Assembly: GCA_910576865.1 (NCBI GenBank)
Contig: CAJTKE010000004.1
Span: 62,001 to 126,000 of the forward strand
Reading direction: 5' to 3'
DNA length: 64,000 nucleotides
From: an uncultured Oscillibacter sp.
Lineage (GTDB): Bacteria; Bacillota; Clostridia; Oscillospirales; Oscillospiraceae
A program made the position numbers and the translations under genes. Of this stretch, positions 47,724-55,651 are shown one piece after another. Each line of letters opens with the position of its first letter. Position 1 is the stretch's first letter. The notes under the pieces are model-generated. The model was not told where the DNA came from and ran no database searches. It saw nothing but the letters and a program-made list of their open reading frames with translations.

Positions 47724-49385
47724 ATGCAGACGATTTATTACGATTTGCGGGACACCAAGGGACAGCAGAAGGAGATTGAGGACAAGATTTCCGCCGCCGC
47801 CAAGATCCTCCGGGAGGGGGGGCTGGTGGGCATCCCCACGGAGACGGTGTACGGCCTGGGAGCTGACGGGACCAACCCCGCCGCCGTCCGGCGCATTTTC
47901 GAGGTGAAGGGCCGTCCCCAGGACAACCCCTTGATCCTCCACGTCACCGGGGCCCAGTGGCTGCCCCGGTACTGCGCGCAGATTCCCCCGGTGGCCTACA
48001 CCCTGGCCCGGAAGTTCTGGCCCGGGCCCCTGACCATGATTCTGAAGCGCCAGCCCGCGGTCCCCGACGAGACCACGGCGGGCCTGGACACCGTGGGTGT
48101 CCGCTGCCCCAACCACCCCGTCACCCTGGCCATCATCCGGGAGGCGGGAATGGCCATCGCCGCCCCCAGCGCCAACACCTCCGGCCGGCCCAGCTGCACC
48201 TCGGCCCAGGACGTGATGGAGGACGTGGGGGGCCGGATCGACATGGTGATCGACGGGGGGCCCTGCGCCGTGGGCGTGGAGTCCACCGTGCTGGACCTGA
48301 CCCGGGAGCCCCCCCGGCTCCTCCGCCCTGGCGGACTGCCGGTGGAGGACATCGAGCGGCTGATCGGCCACATCGACGTGGACCGGGCGGTCAGCGCCTC
48401 CCTCCGGCCGGAGGAGCGCCCCGGCGCCCCGGGCATGAAGTACCGCCACTACGCCCCCAAGGCCCCGGTGACGGTGGTCACCGGCTCCCCCATGAACTCA
48501 GCCCGGAAGATCGCGGAGCGGGCGGGCCCCGGCGCGGGGATCATCTGCTTCGACGAGTACGCCCACCTCTTCACCCAGCAGGTGGTCCGCTCCCTGGGCC
48601 CCAGCAGCGACAAGTTCACCCAGGCCCAGCGGGTCTTCGAGGCTCTGCGGAGCTTCGACTCCACGGAGGTGGAGGAGATTTTCGCCCAGTGCCCGGACAA
48701 CCGGGGGCTCGGCCTTGCCATCGGCAACCGGCTGAAGAAGGCGGCGGGCTTCCACGTCATCAACGCCGACAGCCAGCGGATCATCCTGGGGGTCACCGGC
48801 GGCACCGGCGCGGGGAAGAGCAGCGCCCTCCGGGCCGTCCAGGACCTGGGCGGCACCGTCATCGACTGCGACCTGGTCTACCACCGGGTGCTGGCGGAGG
48901 ACGACGCCTTCAAGAACGCCATCAACGAGAAATTCCCCGGAGTCTTCAGCGCCGAGGGCCAGCTGAACCGGAAGAAGCTGGGGCAGGAGGTCTTCGCCAA
49001 GCGGGACCGGCTGGACCAGCTCAACGCCATCGTGTACCGCTTCCTGGTCCCGGTGCTGGAGCAGGTGGTGGCCTCCGTGGACGGCCTGTGCGTCCTGGAC
49101 GCCATCAACCTCTTTGAGAGCGGCCTGGACCGGCTCTGCGACCGGACCATCGCCGTGACGGCCCCCACGGAGCTGCGGGTGAAGCGCATCATGGCCCGGG
49201 ACCACATCACGGAGCAGTACGCCCGCCTGCGGGTCAACGCCCAGAAGCAGGACGAGTACTACCGGGGCAAGTGCGACTGCGAGCTGAACAACGCCAGCGA
49301 CTCCCCGGAGGAGTTCCGCCGGGACGCCTACCTGTTCTTCGAGCGTCTGGTGGAGGCCATCCAGGAGGAGAAGCGGCACGGTTAA
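47724..49385 (+). CDS. Fused threonylcarbamoyl-AMP synthase (Sua5) and dephospho-CoA kinase
   Basis: 553 residues in one uninterrupted frame. Residues 1-about 345: YrdC/Sua5 domain (GGLVGIPTETVYGLGAD, KGRPQDNPLILHV, PSANTSGRPSCTSAQ) plus the Sua5 C-terminal domain with GMKYRHYAPKAPV; it makes threonylcarbamoyl-AMP for t6A37 in tRNA. Residues about 353-553: CoaE, with P-loop GVTGGTGAGKSSA and IDCDLVYHRVL, which phosphorylates dephospho-CoA in the last CoA step. There is no stop between them. ATG 47724 has GAGGCGAGG. Two unrelated essential activities are joined. Next to prfA, the usual sua5 neighbour. Confidence 0.92.
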   Translation: MQTIYYDLRDTKGQQKEIEDKISAAAKILREGGLVGIPTETVYGLGADGTNPAAVRRIFEVKGRPQDNPLILHVTGAQWLPRYCAQIPPVAYTLARKFWPGPLTMILKRQPAVPDETTAGLDTVGVRCPNHPVTLAIIREAGMAIAAPSANTSGRPSCTSAQDVMEDVGGRIDMVIDGGPCAVGVESTVLDLTREPPRLLRPGGLPVEDIERLIGHIDVDRAVSASLRPEERPGAPGMKYRHYAPKAPVTVVTGSPMNSARKIAERAGPGAGIICFDEYAHLFTQQVVRSLGPSSDKFTQAQRVFEALRSFDSTEVEEIFAQCPDNRGLGLAIGNRLKKAAGFHVINADSQRIILGVTGGTGAGKSSALRAVQDLGGTVIDCDLVYHRVLAEDDAFKNAINEKFPGVFSAEGQLNRKKLGQEVFAKRDRLDQLNAIVYRFLVPVLEQVVASVDGLCVLDAINLFESGLDRLCDRTIAVTAPTELRVKRIMARDHITEQYARLRVNAQKQDEYYRGKCDCELNNASDSPEEFRRDAYLFFERLVEAIQEEKRHG

Positions 49386-49404
49386 TATCAGGAGGTAACA
49401 TCTT

Positions 49405-50811
49405 ATGGACAAAAACGAGTACAAGGAGCTGAAAAAACAGCTCCTCTCCACGAAAAAGAACGGCTATGACAGCCTGTCCCAGGCCGACAGGGGGGCCATG
49501 GAGGACTACTGCGCCGGATACAGGCGCTTCCTGGACGCGGGCAGGACGGAGCGACTCTGCGCCGCCGAGGCCGTCCGCATGGCGGAGGAGCGGGGCTACC
49601 GGCCCTACGCGCCGGGCATGGACGTGAAGCCCGGGGACAAGCTCTATCACTGCAACCGGGGCAAGGCCGTCATGCTGGCCCACATCGGGCGGAAGCCCCT
49701 CTCGGAGGGCATCCAGCTGGCGGCGGCCCACATCGACTCCCCCCGGCTGGACCTGAAGCCCAACCCCCTCTATGAGGACAGCGAGCTGGCCTATTTCAAG
49801 ACCCACTACTACGGCGGCATCCGGAAGTACCAGTGGGTGACCATGCCCCTGGCCCTCCACGGCGTGGTGATTTTGAAGGACGGGACCCGTGTCACCGTCC
49901 GCATCGGCGAGGAGGAGGGGGAGCCCCGGCTGGTCATCACGGACCTGCTGCCCCACCTGGGCCAGGAGCAGGGCAAGAAGCCCCTGGCCACGGCCATTCC
50001 CGGCGAGACGCTGAACCTCCTGGTGGGAAGCCGCCCCATCGGCGGCGAGGAGGAGTCCGGCCGGGTGAAGCTGGCGGTGATGAAGCTGCTGAACGAGAAG
50101 TACGGCATCGTGGAGGACGACCTCAGCTCCGCCGAGCTGGAGGCGGTCCCGGCCATCAAGGCCTGTGACATCGGCCTGGACCGGTCCATGATCGGGGCCT
50201 ATGGCCACGACGACCGGGTCTGCGCCTACGCCGCCCTGAAGGCCCTGCTGGACCTGGAGGAGACGCCGGTGAAGACCGCCGTGTGCATCCTGGCGGACAA
50301 GGAGGAGATCGGCTCCGACGGCGTGACGGGCATGCAGTCCGCCGCCTTCGACACTTTCATCGAGGACCTGTGCGCCGCCCAGGGCACGGCCCTCCGGAGC
50401 TGCTTCGCCAGGTCCTTCTGCCTCAGCGCCGACGTGACGGCGGCCTATGACCCCAACTACCCCGACGTGTTCGAGAAGCGGAACGAGTCCCAGCTGAACC
50501 ATGGCATCGGCCTGTGCAAGTACACCGGGGCCCGGGGCAAGTCCGGGGCCTCCGACGCGGACGCGGAGACGGTGGCCTATGTCCGGCGGCTCTTCGACGA
50601 GGCGGGGGTCATCTGGCAGATCTCGGAGCTGGGCAAGGTGGACGCCGGCGGCGGCGGAACCGTGGCCATGTATATGGCCAACCGGAACATCACCACCCTG
50701 GACGCCGGGGTTCCGGTGCTGAGCATGCACGCCCCCTTCGAGACGGTGGGCAAGCTGGACTGCTACGAGACCTATAAGGGCATGAAGGCGGTCTTCCAGG
50801 CCAGGGCCTGA
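49405..50811 (+). CDS. M18-family aminopeptidase
   Basis: 468 residues. The first zinc ligand is in AAHIDSPRLDLKPNPLYEDSEL, with THYYGG; the second half has DNRLVCA-like GHDDRVCAYAALKALL, LADKEEIGSDGVTGMQS (catalytic Glu pair) and a C-terminal LSMHAPFETVGKLD with the last His. Matches M18 metallo-aminopeptidases that trim N-terminal acidic or neutral residues in the cytoplasm. AGGAGG is 9-10 nt before the ATG. Last gene of the plus-strand run. Confidence 0.94.
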   Translation: MDKNEYKELKKQLLSTKKNGYDSLSQADRGAMEDYCAGYRRFLDAGRTERLCAAEAVRMAEERGYRPYAPGMDVKPGDKLYHCNRGKAVMLAHIGRKPLSEGIQLAAAHIDSPRLDLKPNPLYEDSELAYFKTHYYGGIRKYQWVTMPLALHGVVILKDGTRVTVRIGEEEGEPRLVITDLLPHLGQEQGKKPLATAIPGETLNLLVGSRPIGGEEESGRVKLAVMKLLNEKYGIVEDDLSSAELEAVPAIKACDIGLDRSMIGAYGHDDRVCAYAALKALLDLEETPVKTAVCILADKEEIGSDGVTGMQSAAFDTFIEDLCAAQGTALRSCFARSFCLSADVTAAYDPNYPDVFEKRNESQLNHGIGLCKYTGARGKSGASDADAETVAYVRRLFDEAGVIWQISELGKVDAGGGGTVAMYMANRNITTLDAGVPVLSMHAPFETVGKLDCYETYKGMKAVFQARA

Positions 50812-50824
50812 GAAGAAAAACACA

Positions 50825-50861
50825 GGAAAAAACGGGCTGTGCCATGCGGCACAGCCCGTTT
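50825..50861. terminator. Bidirectional terminator between the aminopeptidase and the SLH protein
   Basis: AAACGGGCTGTGCC ATGC GGCACAGCCCGTTT (50830-50861), A-run before it. Confidence 0.88.
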
Positions 50862-50889
50862 CGGTCTGTCTTGCGGGATTCTCCGGCGC

Positions 50890-52029
50890 TTACCGGCTGG
50901 TGCTGACATGGCAGGAGGGCGTGTAGCCGTTCAGCATGTCAAAGGTGAAACAGCTGCCCGGGGAGAAGGTGACCCGGCGGACCAGGGACCCGCCGATCCG
51001 GTCGTCCCCGCTCCAGTCCTGGTGGACGGAGAGGAAGCCGTCCCGGCCACTGGTGTCCACAAAGCGGAGGCTGTTGTGGTCGTCCTCCCAGGGGATCATG
51101 TCGGCGAAGGCCTCGTCCCAGCGCTGGAAGATGAAGAGATAGCTGGTGTCGCGCTTCTCCGGGTTGTCGAACCGGACGAGGTAGGTGCAGGCCTGATACA
51201 GGGGGAAGGGGATGTCGATGGTGAACACCGCCTCATAGGGGGAGTAGACGTCCACGGTGACCTCCGCGTCGTAGATGCCCTCCGTGGTGAACTCGCTGCC
51301 GTCCAGGCCCAGGGAGCGGGCCTCCCCCGTTCCGGTGTAGGTCTGCAGGGGCCGGGGCGCCTCGGCCTCCGGCTCCGGGGAGGAGGGGACCAAGTCCTCG
51401 GGGATGTGGACCACCTTCTCTCCGGGGGCCGCCTCGTTGACGCAGCGGTAGAGGAAGGTGACGATCTGCCCCCGGGTGCAGGGCTCGCCGGGGGAGAAGG
51501 TGTCTTCGGAGGTGCCGGAGGTGATGCCGTTCTCCACGGCCCAGGCCACCGCCGGGGCGTAGTCCGCGTCGGGGCTCACGTCGGTGAAGGCGGCGGGGGC
51601 GCCGGCCTCCGGGGACCCGGACCAGCGCCAGAGGAACAGCACGGCCTGCGCGCGGTCACAGGCCTCGCCGGGGGAGAAGCTGGCCCCGCCCGGGTTTTCC
51701 GGAACGGTGATGCCGGCCCCGCAGGCCCAGAGGATGGCCTTGTAGATGTCCTGGTTCAGCGCGCCGGGGAACACGTCGCCGTAGGGGCTGTCCGTCCGCT
51801 CCGGCTCCGGGGACCCGGCGGCCCGCCAGAGGAAGGTGATGATCTGCCCCCGGGTGCAGAGGCTGTCGGGGGAGAAGGTGGACTCGGAGGTCCCGGTGGT
51901 GATGCCCCGCTCCACGGCCCAGGCGATGGGCGCGGCATAGTACAGCCCCCCGTCCACGTCGGAGAAGGCGGCGGCGCCGCCGGTCAGCAGGGCCAGGGCC
52001 AGGAGAAGAGCGGTCAGCGTCTTTTTCAT
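50890..52029 (-). CDS. S-layer homology (SLH) domain surface protein
   Basis: 379 residues. Signal peptide ends AAA (about residue 21). Three SLH repeats follow (about 22-80, 84-140, 146-205): FSDVDGGLYYAAPIAWAVERG, then a diverged copy and FTDVSPDADYAPAVAWAVENG, with SFSPGEPCTRGQIVTFLYR-type second halves. SLH domains hold proteins on secondary wall polymers. Residues about 240-379 are beta-rich and unrecognised (TYTGTGEARSLGLDG onward), probably a ligand-binding or stalk domain. A good promoter lies upstream; the gene stands alone. Confidence 0.88.
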   Translation of the reverse strand: MKKTLTALLLALALLTGGAAAFSDVDGGLYYAAPIAWAVERGITTGTSESTFSPDSLCTRGQIITFLWRAAGSPEPERTDSPYGDVFPGALNQDIYKAILWACGAGITVPENPGGASFSPGEACDRAQAVLFLWRWSGSPEAGAPAAFTDVSPDADYAPAVAWAVENGITSGTSEDTFSPGEPCTRGQIVTFLYRCVNEAAPGEKVVHIPEDLVPSSPEPEAEAPRPLQTYTGTGEARSLGLDGSEFTTEGIYDAEVTVDVYSPYEAVFTIDIPFPLYQACTYLVRFDNPEKRDTSYLFIFQRWDEAFADMIPWEDDHNSLRFVDTSGRDGFLSVHQDWSGDDRIGGSLVRRVTFSPGSCFTFDMLNGYTPSCHVSTSR

Positions 52030-52081
52030 ATGCGCGCACCTCGTTTCGTCTCAGAATTGGCGGCTTTGGCAAGCCACCCCT

Positions 52082-52110
52082 ATTGTAAGGGATTTTCCCC
52101 CCGCTTGCAA
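52082..52110 (-). promoter_or_regulatory. Promoter of the SLH protein gene
   Basis: Minus strand TTGCAA (52105-52110), 17-bp spacer, TACAAT (52082-52087). Confidence 0.7.
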
Positions 52111-52220
52111 GCCCCCGGAGGGAGAAAACCGGGATTCCCACATTACAACTTTGTTACAAAGGGCGGACCCCGCCGGGCCCCGGCCGCATAGGATGGATTA
52201 TGGAAAGGAGGAGCGCCCTT

Positions 52221-53456
52221 ATGAATCCATCTTATCTGGACAGAGGCGATTTACAGATTTTTGTCACGGCGGGGGAGGGCCCGGACCCCGTCCCCGGGGC
52301 CCGGGTCCGGGTCACGGACCCGGCGGACGGGAGGGTCCTGGAGGAGGCCGTCACCGATTCCTCCGGGCAGACCCCGTTTCTGGAGCTGCCCGCGCCGCCC
52401 ATGGAGTGGTCCGTGGAGGAGGGGGCGGCGGAGCGGCCCTACGCCGTCTACAACGTCACCGTCTCCGCCCCGGGGCGGGAGACTCTCCACCTGGGGGGCG
52501 TGGAGGTGCTGCCCGCCGGGCGGGCCATCCAGCGGGCTTCCCTGGCCCCGGCCCGGACCGGGGGCTTCAATGTACACAACGTGCTCCTGCCGCCCCACGC
52601 CCTCTGGGGGGAGTTCCCCGCCCGGCCGGAGGAGGAGGAGGTCAAGCCTCTGCCGGAGCCGGAGGGGCTCGTCGTCCTGCCGGAGCCGGTGATCCCGGAG
52701 TTCGTGGTGGTCCACGACGGGCGGCCCGACGACGCCTCGGCGAAAAACCACTGGGTCCGCTTCAAGGACTACATCAAAAACGTGGCGTGCAGCGAAATCT
52801 ACTCCACCTGGAGGACGGAGGCCATCAAGGCCAACGTCCTGGCCATCCTCTCCTTCACGCTGAACCGGGTCTACACCGAGTGGTACCGGGGGAAGGGCCA
52901 TGACTTCACCATCACCAGCTCCACGGCCTTCGACCAGTCCTACTCCCACGGGCGGACCATCTTCCAGGAGATCGGCGTGGTGGTGGACGATCTCTTCACC
53001 ACCTACGTCACGAAGGAGGGCATTTCCCAGCCCCTCTTCACCCAGTACTGCGACGGGCGGCGGACCCGGTGCGGCGGATTGAGCCAGTGGGAGTCCCAGG
53101 CCCTGGGGGAGCAGGGCTGGGACGCGGTGAGCATCCTGAAGAAGTACTACGGCGCGGACATCTACCTCAAAAGCGCGGAGAAGGTGGAGGGCGTCCCCCT
53201 GTCCTACGGCGGCGAGGTGCTGAGCGAGGGCAGCGAGGGGGAGGCGGTCCGCACCGTCCAGAGCCAGCTGAACCGGATCGGGGACAATTTCCCCGCCATC
53301 CCCAAGATTCCGGCGGACGGCGTCTTCGGCCCCGCCACCCGGGAGGCGGTGGAGGCCTTTCAGAAGATTTTCCACCTGCCCCGGACGGGCAGCGTGGACT
53401 TCGCCGTCTGGTATGAGATCTCCAACATCTACGTGGCCGTGGCGGAGCTGGCCTGA
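52221..53456 (+). CDS. SleC-like spore cortex-lytic enzyme with peptidoglycan-binding domain
   Basis: 411 residues without a clear signal peptide. N-terminal beta domain (about 1-120: LQIFVTAGEGPDPVPGARVR, a carboxypeptidase-regulatory-like fold), a Glu/Pro linker, a SpoIID/SleC-type catalytic region (about 190-315: EAIKANVLAILSFTLNRVYT, YCDGRRTRCGGLSQWESQAL) and a C-terminal PG-binding domain (about 333-400: GEAVRTVQSQLNRIG, DGVFGPATREAVEAFQ). Clostridial SleC degrades spore cortex at germination. The ATG at 52221 is 9 nt after AAGGAGG; an earlier ATG overlaps that RBS. A sporulation sigma promoter was not identifiable with confidence. Confidence 0.88.
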   Translation: MNPSYLDRGDLQIFVTAGEGPDPVPGARVRVTDPADGRVLEEAVTDSSGQTPFLELPAPPMEWSVEEGAAERPYAVYNVTVSAPGRETLHLGGVEVLPAGRAIQRASLAPARTGGFNVHNVLLPPHALWGEFPARPEEEEVKPLPEPEGLVVLPEPVIPEFVVVHDGRPDDASAKNHWVRFKDYIKNVACSEIYSTWRTEAIKANVLAILSFTLNRVYTEWYRGKGHDFTITSSTAFDQSYSHGRTIFQEIGVVVDDLFTTYVTKEGISQPLFTQYCDGRRTRCGGLSQWESQALGEQGWDAVSILKKYYGADIYLKSAEKVEGVPLSYGGEVLSEGSEGEAVRTVQSQLNRIGDNFPAIPKIPADGVFGPATREAVEAFQKIFHLPRTGSVDFAVWYEISNIYVAVAELA

Positions 53457-53467
53457 AAGGGGGAAAG

Positions 53468-53495
53468 GCCCCCGGAGCCTCAGGACTCCGGGGGC
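53468..53495. terminator. GC hairpin at the convergent end of sleC-like and tauE-like genes
   Basis: GCCCCCGGAG and CTCCGGGGGC (53468-53477, 53486-53495), loop of eight, no T-run; overlaps the minus-strand stop codon. Confidence 0.55.
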
Positions 53496-53869
53496 TCGGC
53501 GCCCCGTTTTTTGTTTTTCGGCCACAGCAGTCCGACCCCGGAGAGGAGGAGATAGACGCCGAAGGGCCTGCGCAGAATCTCCACGTCCAGGCTGTTGGAC
53601 ACCCAGGCCCCCGCCAGCGCGGCGGCGACGGCGGCGGGCACGGCGGATTTCAGCGTGGGCTTGTCCAGATAGCCGCCCTTGGCGTGGCAGACCAGGGCGC
53701 TGGCGGCGGTGGGGAGGAAGAACAGCAGGTTCACCCCCTGGGCCGTCCGCTGGTCCACCCCCAGGAAGAGGGTCATCACCAGCAGCAGCAGCGTCCCGCC
53801 CCCCACGCCCCAGGCGGAGATCACGCTGGCCCCCAGGCCGCAGAGAAAGGGAATCATCCAGTCCGTCAC
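53480..53869 (-). CDS. TauE/SafE-family half-protein (C-terminal half)
   Basis: 129 residues, four membrane helices: GLGASVISAWGVGGGTLLLLV, LLFFLPTAASALVCHAKGGYL, AAVAAALAGAWVS and GVYLLLSGVGLLWP. It equals one of the two repeats of a normal sulfite exporter-type TauE/SafE protein (about 250 residues). GTG start at 53869 overlaps the stop of the upstream half (GTGA), so the halves are translated together and probably pair in the membrane. Substrate (sulfite, sulfonates or other anions) unknown. Confidence 0.85.
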   Translation of the reverse strand: MTDWMIPFLCGLGASVISAWGVGGGTLLLLVMTLFLGVDQRTAQGVNLLFFLPTAASALVCHAKGGYLDKPTLKSAVPAAVAAALAGAWVSNSLDVEILRRPFGVYLLLSGVGLLWPKNKKRGAEPPES

Positions 53870-54219
53870 AGCAGATACTTCACCCCCGCGTAGAAGAGAA
53901 AGGCGGCGAAAAGCCACTTGAGGAGCTTCGTGGGCACCTTCCCGTAGAGCTTCCCGCCCAGCCAGCCGCCCACGAGCCCCCCGGCAAGATACGGCAGGGC
54001 CGTCATGAGGGACACGCCGCCCCGCCAGACGTACACCGCCGCCGACACCAGACACACCGGAAAGATCACCCCCACGCAGGTGGCGTAGAGCTTCCGCTGG
54101 CTCAGGTTCCCCCAGCGGGACAGGATGGGCAGGAACACCATGCCCCCGCCGCCGCCGAACAATCCGTTGGCCAGACCCGCCGCCGCTCCCGCCAGCCGGG
54201 CCGTCCGGGCTTCTCTCAC
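53866..54219 (-). CDS. TauE/SafE-family half-protein (N-terminal half)
   Basis: 117 residues, four membrane helices; GLANGLFGGGGGMVFLPIL is the conserved first-repeat signature, and GGLVGGWLGGKLYGKVPTKLL the repeat end. Start ATG at 54219 with GGGAGG upstream. Together with the following gene it makes one complete transporter. The overlap is clean and both halves are intact, so this is a split gene rather than a frameshifted one. Confidence 0.85.
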   Translation of the reverse strand: MREARTARLAGAAAGLANGLFGGGGGMVFLPILSRWGNLSQRKLYATCVGVIFPVCLVSAAVYVWRGGVSLMTALPYLAGGLVGGWLGGKLYGKVPTKLLKWLFAAFLFYAGVKYLL

Positions 54220-54246
54220 GCCGCCGCCTCCCTTCCCGTTTATGTA

Positions 54247-54272
54247 CCCCTCCCGGAGGGACCGGGAGGGGG
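54247..54272 (-). terminator. Hairpin after the DUF1540 gene
   Basis: CCCTCCCGG AGGGA CCGGGAGGG between the DUF1540 stop and the tauE-like RBS; no strong T-run, so termination may be partial. Confidence 0.45.
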
Positions 54273-54276
54273 CCGC

Positions 54277-54465
54277 TCATTTCAGCTGGAAGCTCTGGCA
54301 GTCGGTGCACTCCACCATGGTGGGATTGCTCTCATGGGTGCCCACCTGGATGGTGCTCAGTCCGCAGTAGGCGGAGTCCTGGCAGTGGTTGGCACAGTTG
54401 GTCACGGTGCATTTGATGCTCTGGTTGGGGGTGCAGGCGCATCCCCCGTTGGTGCAGTTGGTCAT
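54277..54465 (-). CDS. DUF1540 Cys-rich protein
   Basis: 62 residues with eight Cys: NCTNGGCACTPNQSIKCTVT, then NCANHCQDSAYCGL and ECTDC-SF. The pattern C-x3-C-x-N is that of DUF1540, small, probably metal-binding proteins common in spore-forming Clostridia and some of them spore-associated. GGGAGGACC precedes the ATG. Function unknown. Confidence 0.88.
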   Translation of the reverse strand: MTNCTNGGCACTPNQSIKCTVTNCANHCQDSAYCGLSTIQVGTHESNPTMVECTDCQSFQLK

Positions 54466-54634
54466 GAGTCCGGTCCTCCCGCGTGAAGATTTTCAAAGCG
54501 CCGGGAGGCTGTCCCGCCTGTTCCCCCCGGCGCGTTTCCGCGTGAAAGGAGAGATGGTACGGCCTCATCAGCGCCCTCCTAGTGTGCGCCGGAGAAGACG
54601 GAGTATGCGCGGTTTGAGGTGATAAAAAATCTGG

Positions 54635-54664
54635 AAAAAACAGGACCGCCGGAAGGCGGTCCTG
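54635..54664 (-). terminator. Intrinsic terminator of the Cys/His-repeat gene
   Basis: CAGGACCGCC TTCC GGCGGTCCTG on the minus strand (54641-54664), then TTTTTT. Confidence 0.92.
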
Positions 54665-54681
54665 TGGGGACGCGGGAGAGG

Positions 54682-55365
54682 TCAGGCCACGTGGCAGAGG
54701 CCCTCGCAGAAGCCGGAGGGGTGGTCGTCGCCGCAGTAAGAGACGCCTCGGTGGCTGTGGGGCCCCTCGATGGAGCAGCCCTCCACGCTGCACAGGGCCC
54801 GGCAGGTGCCGTCGCAGAAGCCGTCCATGTGTCCGTAGCCGCAGCAGAGGACACCGCCGTGGTCGTGCCGCCCCTGAATGGCGCAGCCGTCCACGGTGCA
54901 CAGGGCCCGGCAGCGGCCGTCACAGAACCAGTCCTGATGGGGATAGCCGCAGTAAGTCACGCCGTCGTGGACGTGGGCCCCCTCAATGGGGCAGTCGGGC
55001 ACCGGGCAGAGGGGACGGCAGCGCCCGTCGCAGAAGCCGTCCGCGTGATGATAGCCGCAGTAGGTGACCCCGTTGTGGACATGCCGCCCGGTCTCGGGGC
55101 AGCCCTCCAGGGGGCAGAGGGCCCGGCAGTTGTTGTCGCAGACGCCGCTTTCGTGGGGATAGCCGCAGTATGTGACGCCATTGTGGACATGCCGCCCGGT
55201 TTTGGTGCAGCCCTCCACCTGACAGACGGTGACGGTGGCGCTGACGGCGGGCCGGGAGGGGCGGACGGGACGGCTGTGGCAGCCGCCGTGGTGCCCGTGG
55301 GCGGAGACGGGCAGGGTCAGCAGCGCCGCGGCCAGGGCGCAGAGCAGAATCTTTTTCAGCTTCAT
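54682..55365 (-). CDS. Secreted protein of five Cys/His-rich repeats
   Basis: 227 residues. Signal peptide ends VSA (about residue 22), then a His-rich HGHHGGCHSR. Residues about 46-227 are five tandem repeats of about 36 residues with consensus C-x3-GC-x3-G-x-H-x-H-x-GVxYCG-x2-H-x2-GFCDG-x-CRALC; every repeat keeps five or six Cys and three His. This spacing suggests a metal-binding or disulfide-rich knuckle. I recognise no named family. Own promoter and terminator, so independently expressed. Could be a spore- or wall-associated metal scavenger (inference). Confidence 0.85.
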   Translation of the reverse strand: MKLKKILLCALAAALLTLPVSAHGHHGGCHSRPVRPSRPAVSATVTVCQVEGCTKTGRHVHNGVTYCGYPHESGVCDNNCRALCPLEGCPETGRHVHNGVTYCGYHHADGFCDGRCRPLCPVPDCPIEGAHVHDGVTYCGYPHQDWFCDGRCRALCTVDGCAIQGRHDHGGVLCCGYGHMDGFCDGTCRALCSVEGCSIEGPHSHRGVSYCGDDHPSGFCEGLCHVA

Positions 55366-55401
55366 GACTTGAGACCTCCTGAGTCAGGGATTTCCATTTC
55401 C

Positions 55402-55430
55402 ATGATAGCACAGCGGCCCCGGGCTGGCAA
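55402..55430 (-). promoter_or_regulatory. Promoter of the Cys/His-repeat gene
   Basis: Minus strand TTGCCA (55425-55430), 17-bp spacer, TATCAT (55402-55407). Confidence 0.72.
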
Positions 55431-55489
55431 GGGGTTTTCTGTTTAAAAATCCTTCAAACTTCTTTCAGCATTTTTTAAGTTCCGCCGTC

Positions 55490-55495
55490 TATACT
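55490..55495 (+). promoter_or_regulatory. -10 candidate for the HtrA-type protease gene
   Basis: TATACT at 55490-55495 in TCTATACTGAGG; the nearest -35-like TTCAGC (55464-55469) is 20 bp away. The rest of the 285-bp gap (55366-55651) holds only a long leader with a GC hairpin near 55513-55535. Confidence 0.4.
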
Positions 55496-55651
55496 GAGGC
55501 CATCAAGTCGGGGAACGGCCGTCCCGGGAGGGGCGGCGGTCCAAAATTCAAAAACCAGACAATCCCAGTTCACACGTTCGACACGAATTCCTGTTATCTT
55601 GACTTCTAAAGGACGAGAGAACGGGATACATAATGAAGGAGGAAACCGGTT

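Noticed and set aside
53480..54219. The tauE/safE pair as one frameshifted gene.
   Set aside because: The second half has its own GTG start in a GTGA overlap, and both halves have the expected lengths and helix counts.
54682..55365. Regular DNA repeats that could be taken for a CRISPR array or a non-coding tandem repeat.
   Set aside because: The period is about 108 bp, in frame, and encodes five protein repeats behind a signal peptide and RBS; there are no constant repeats with unique spacers.
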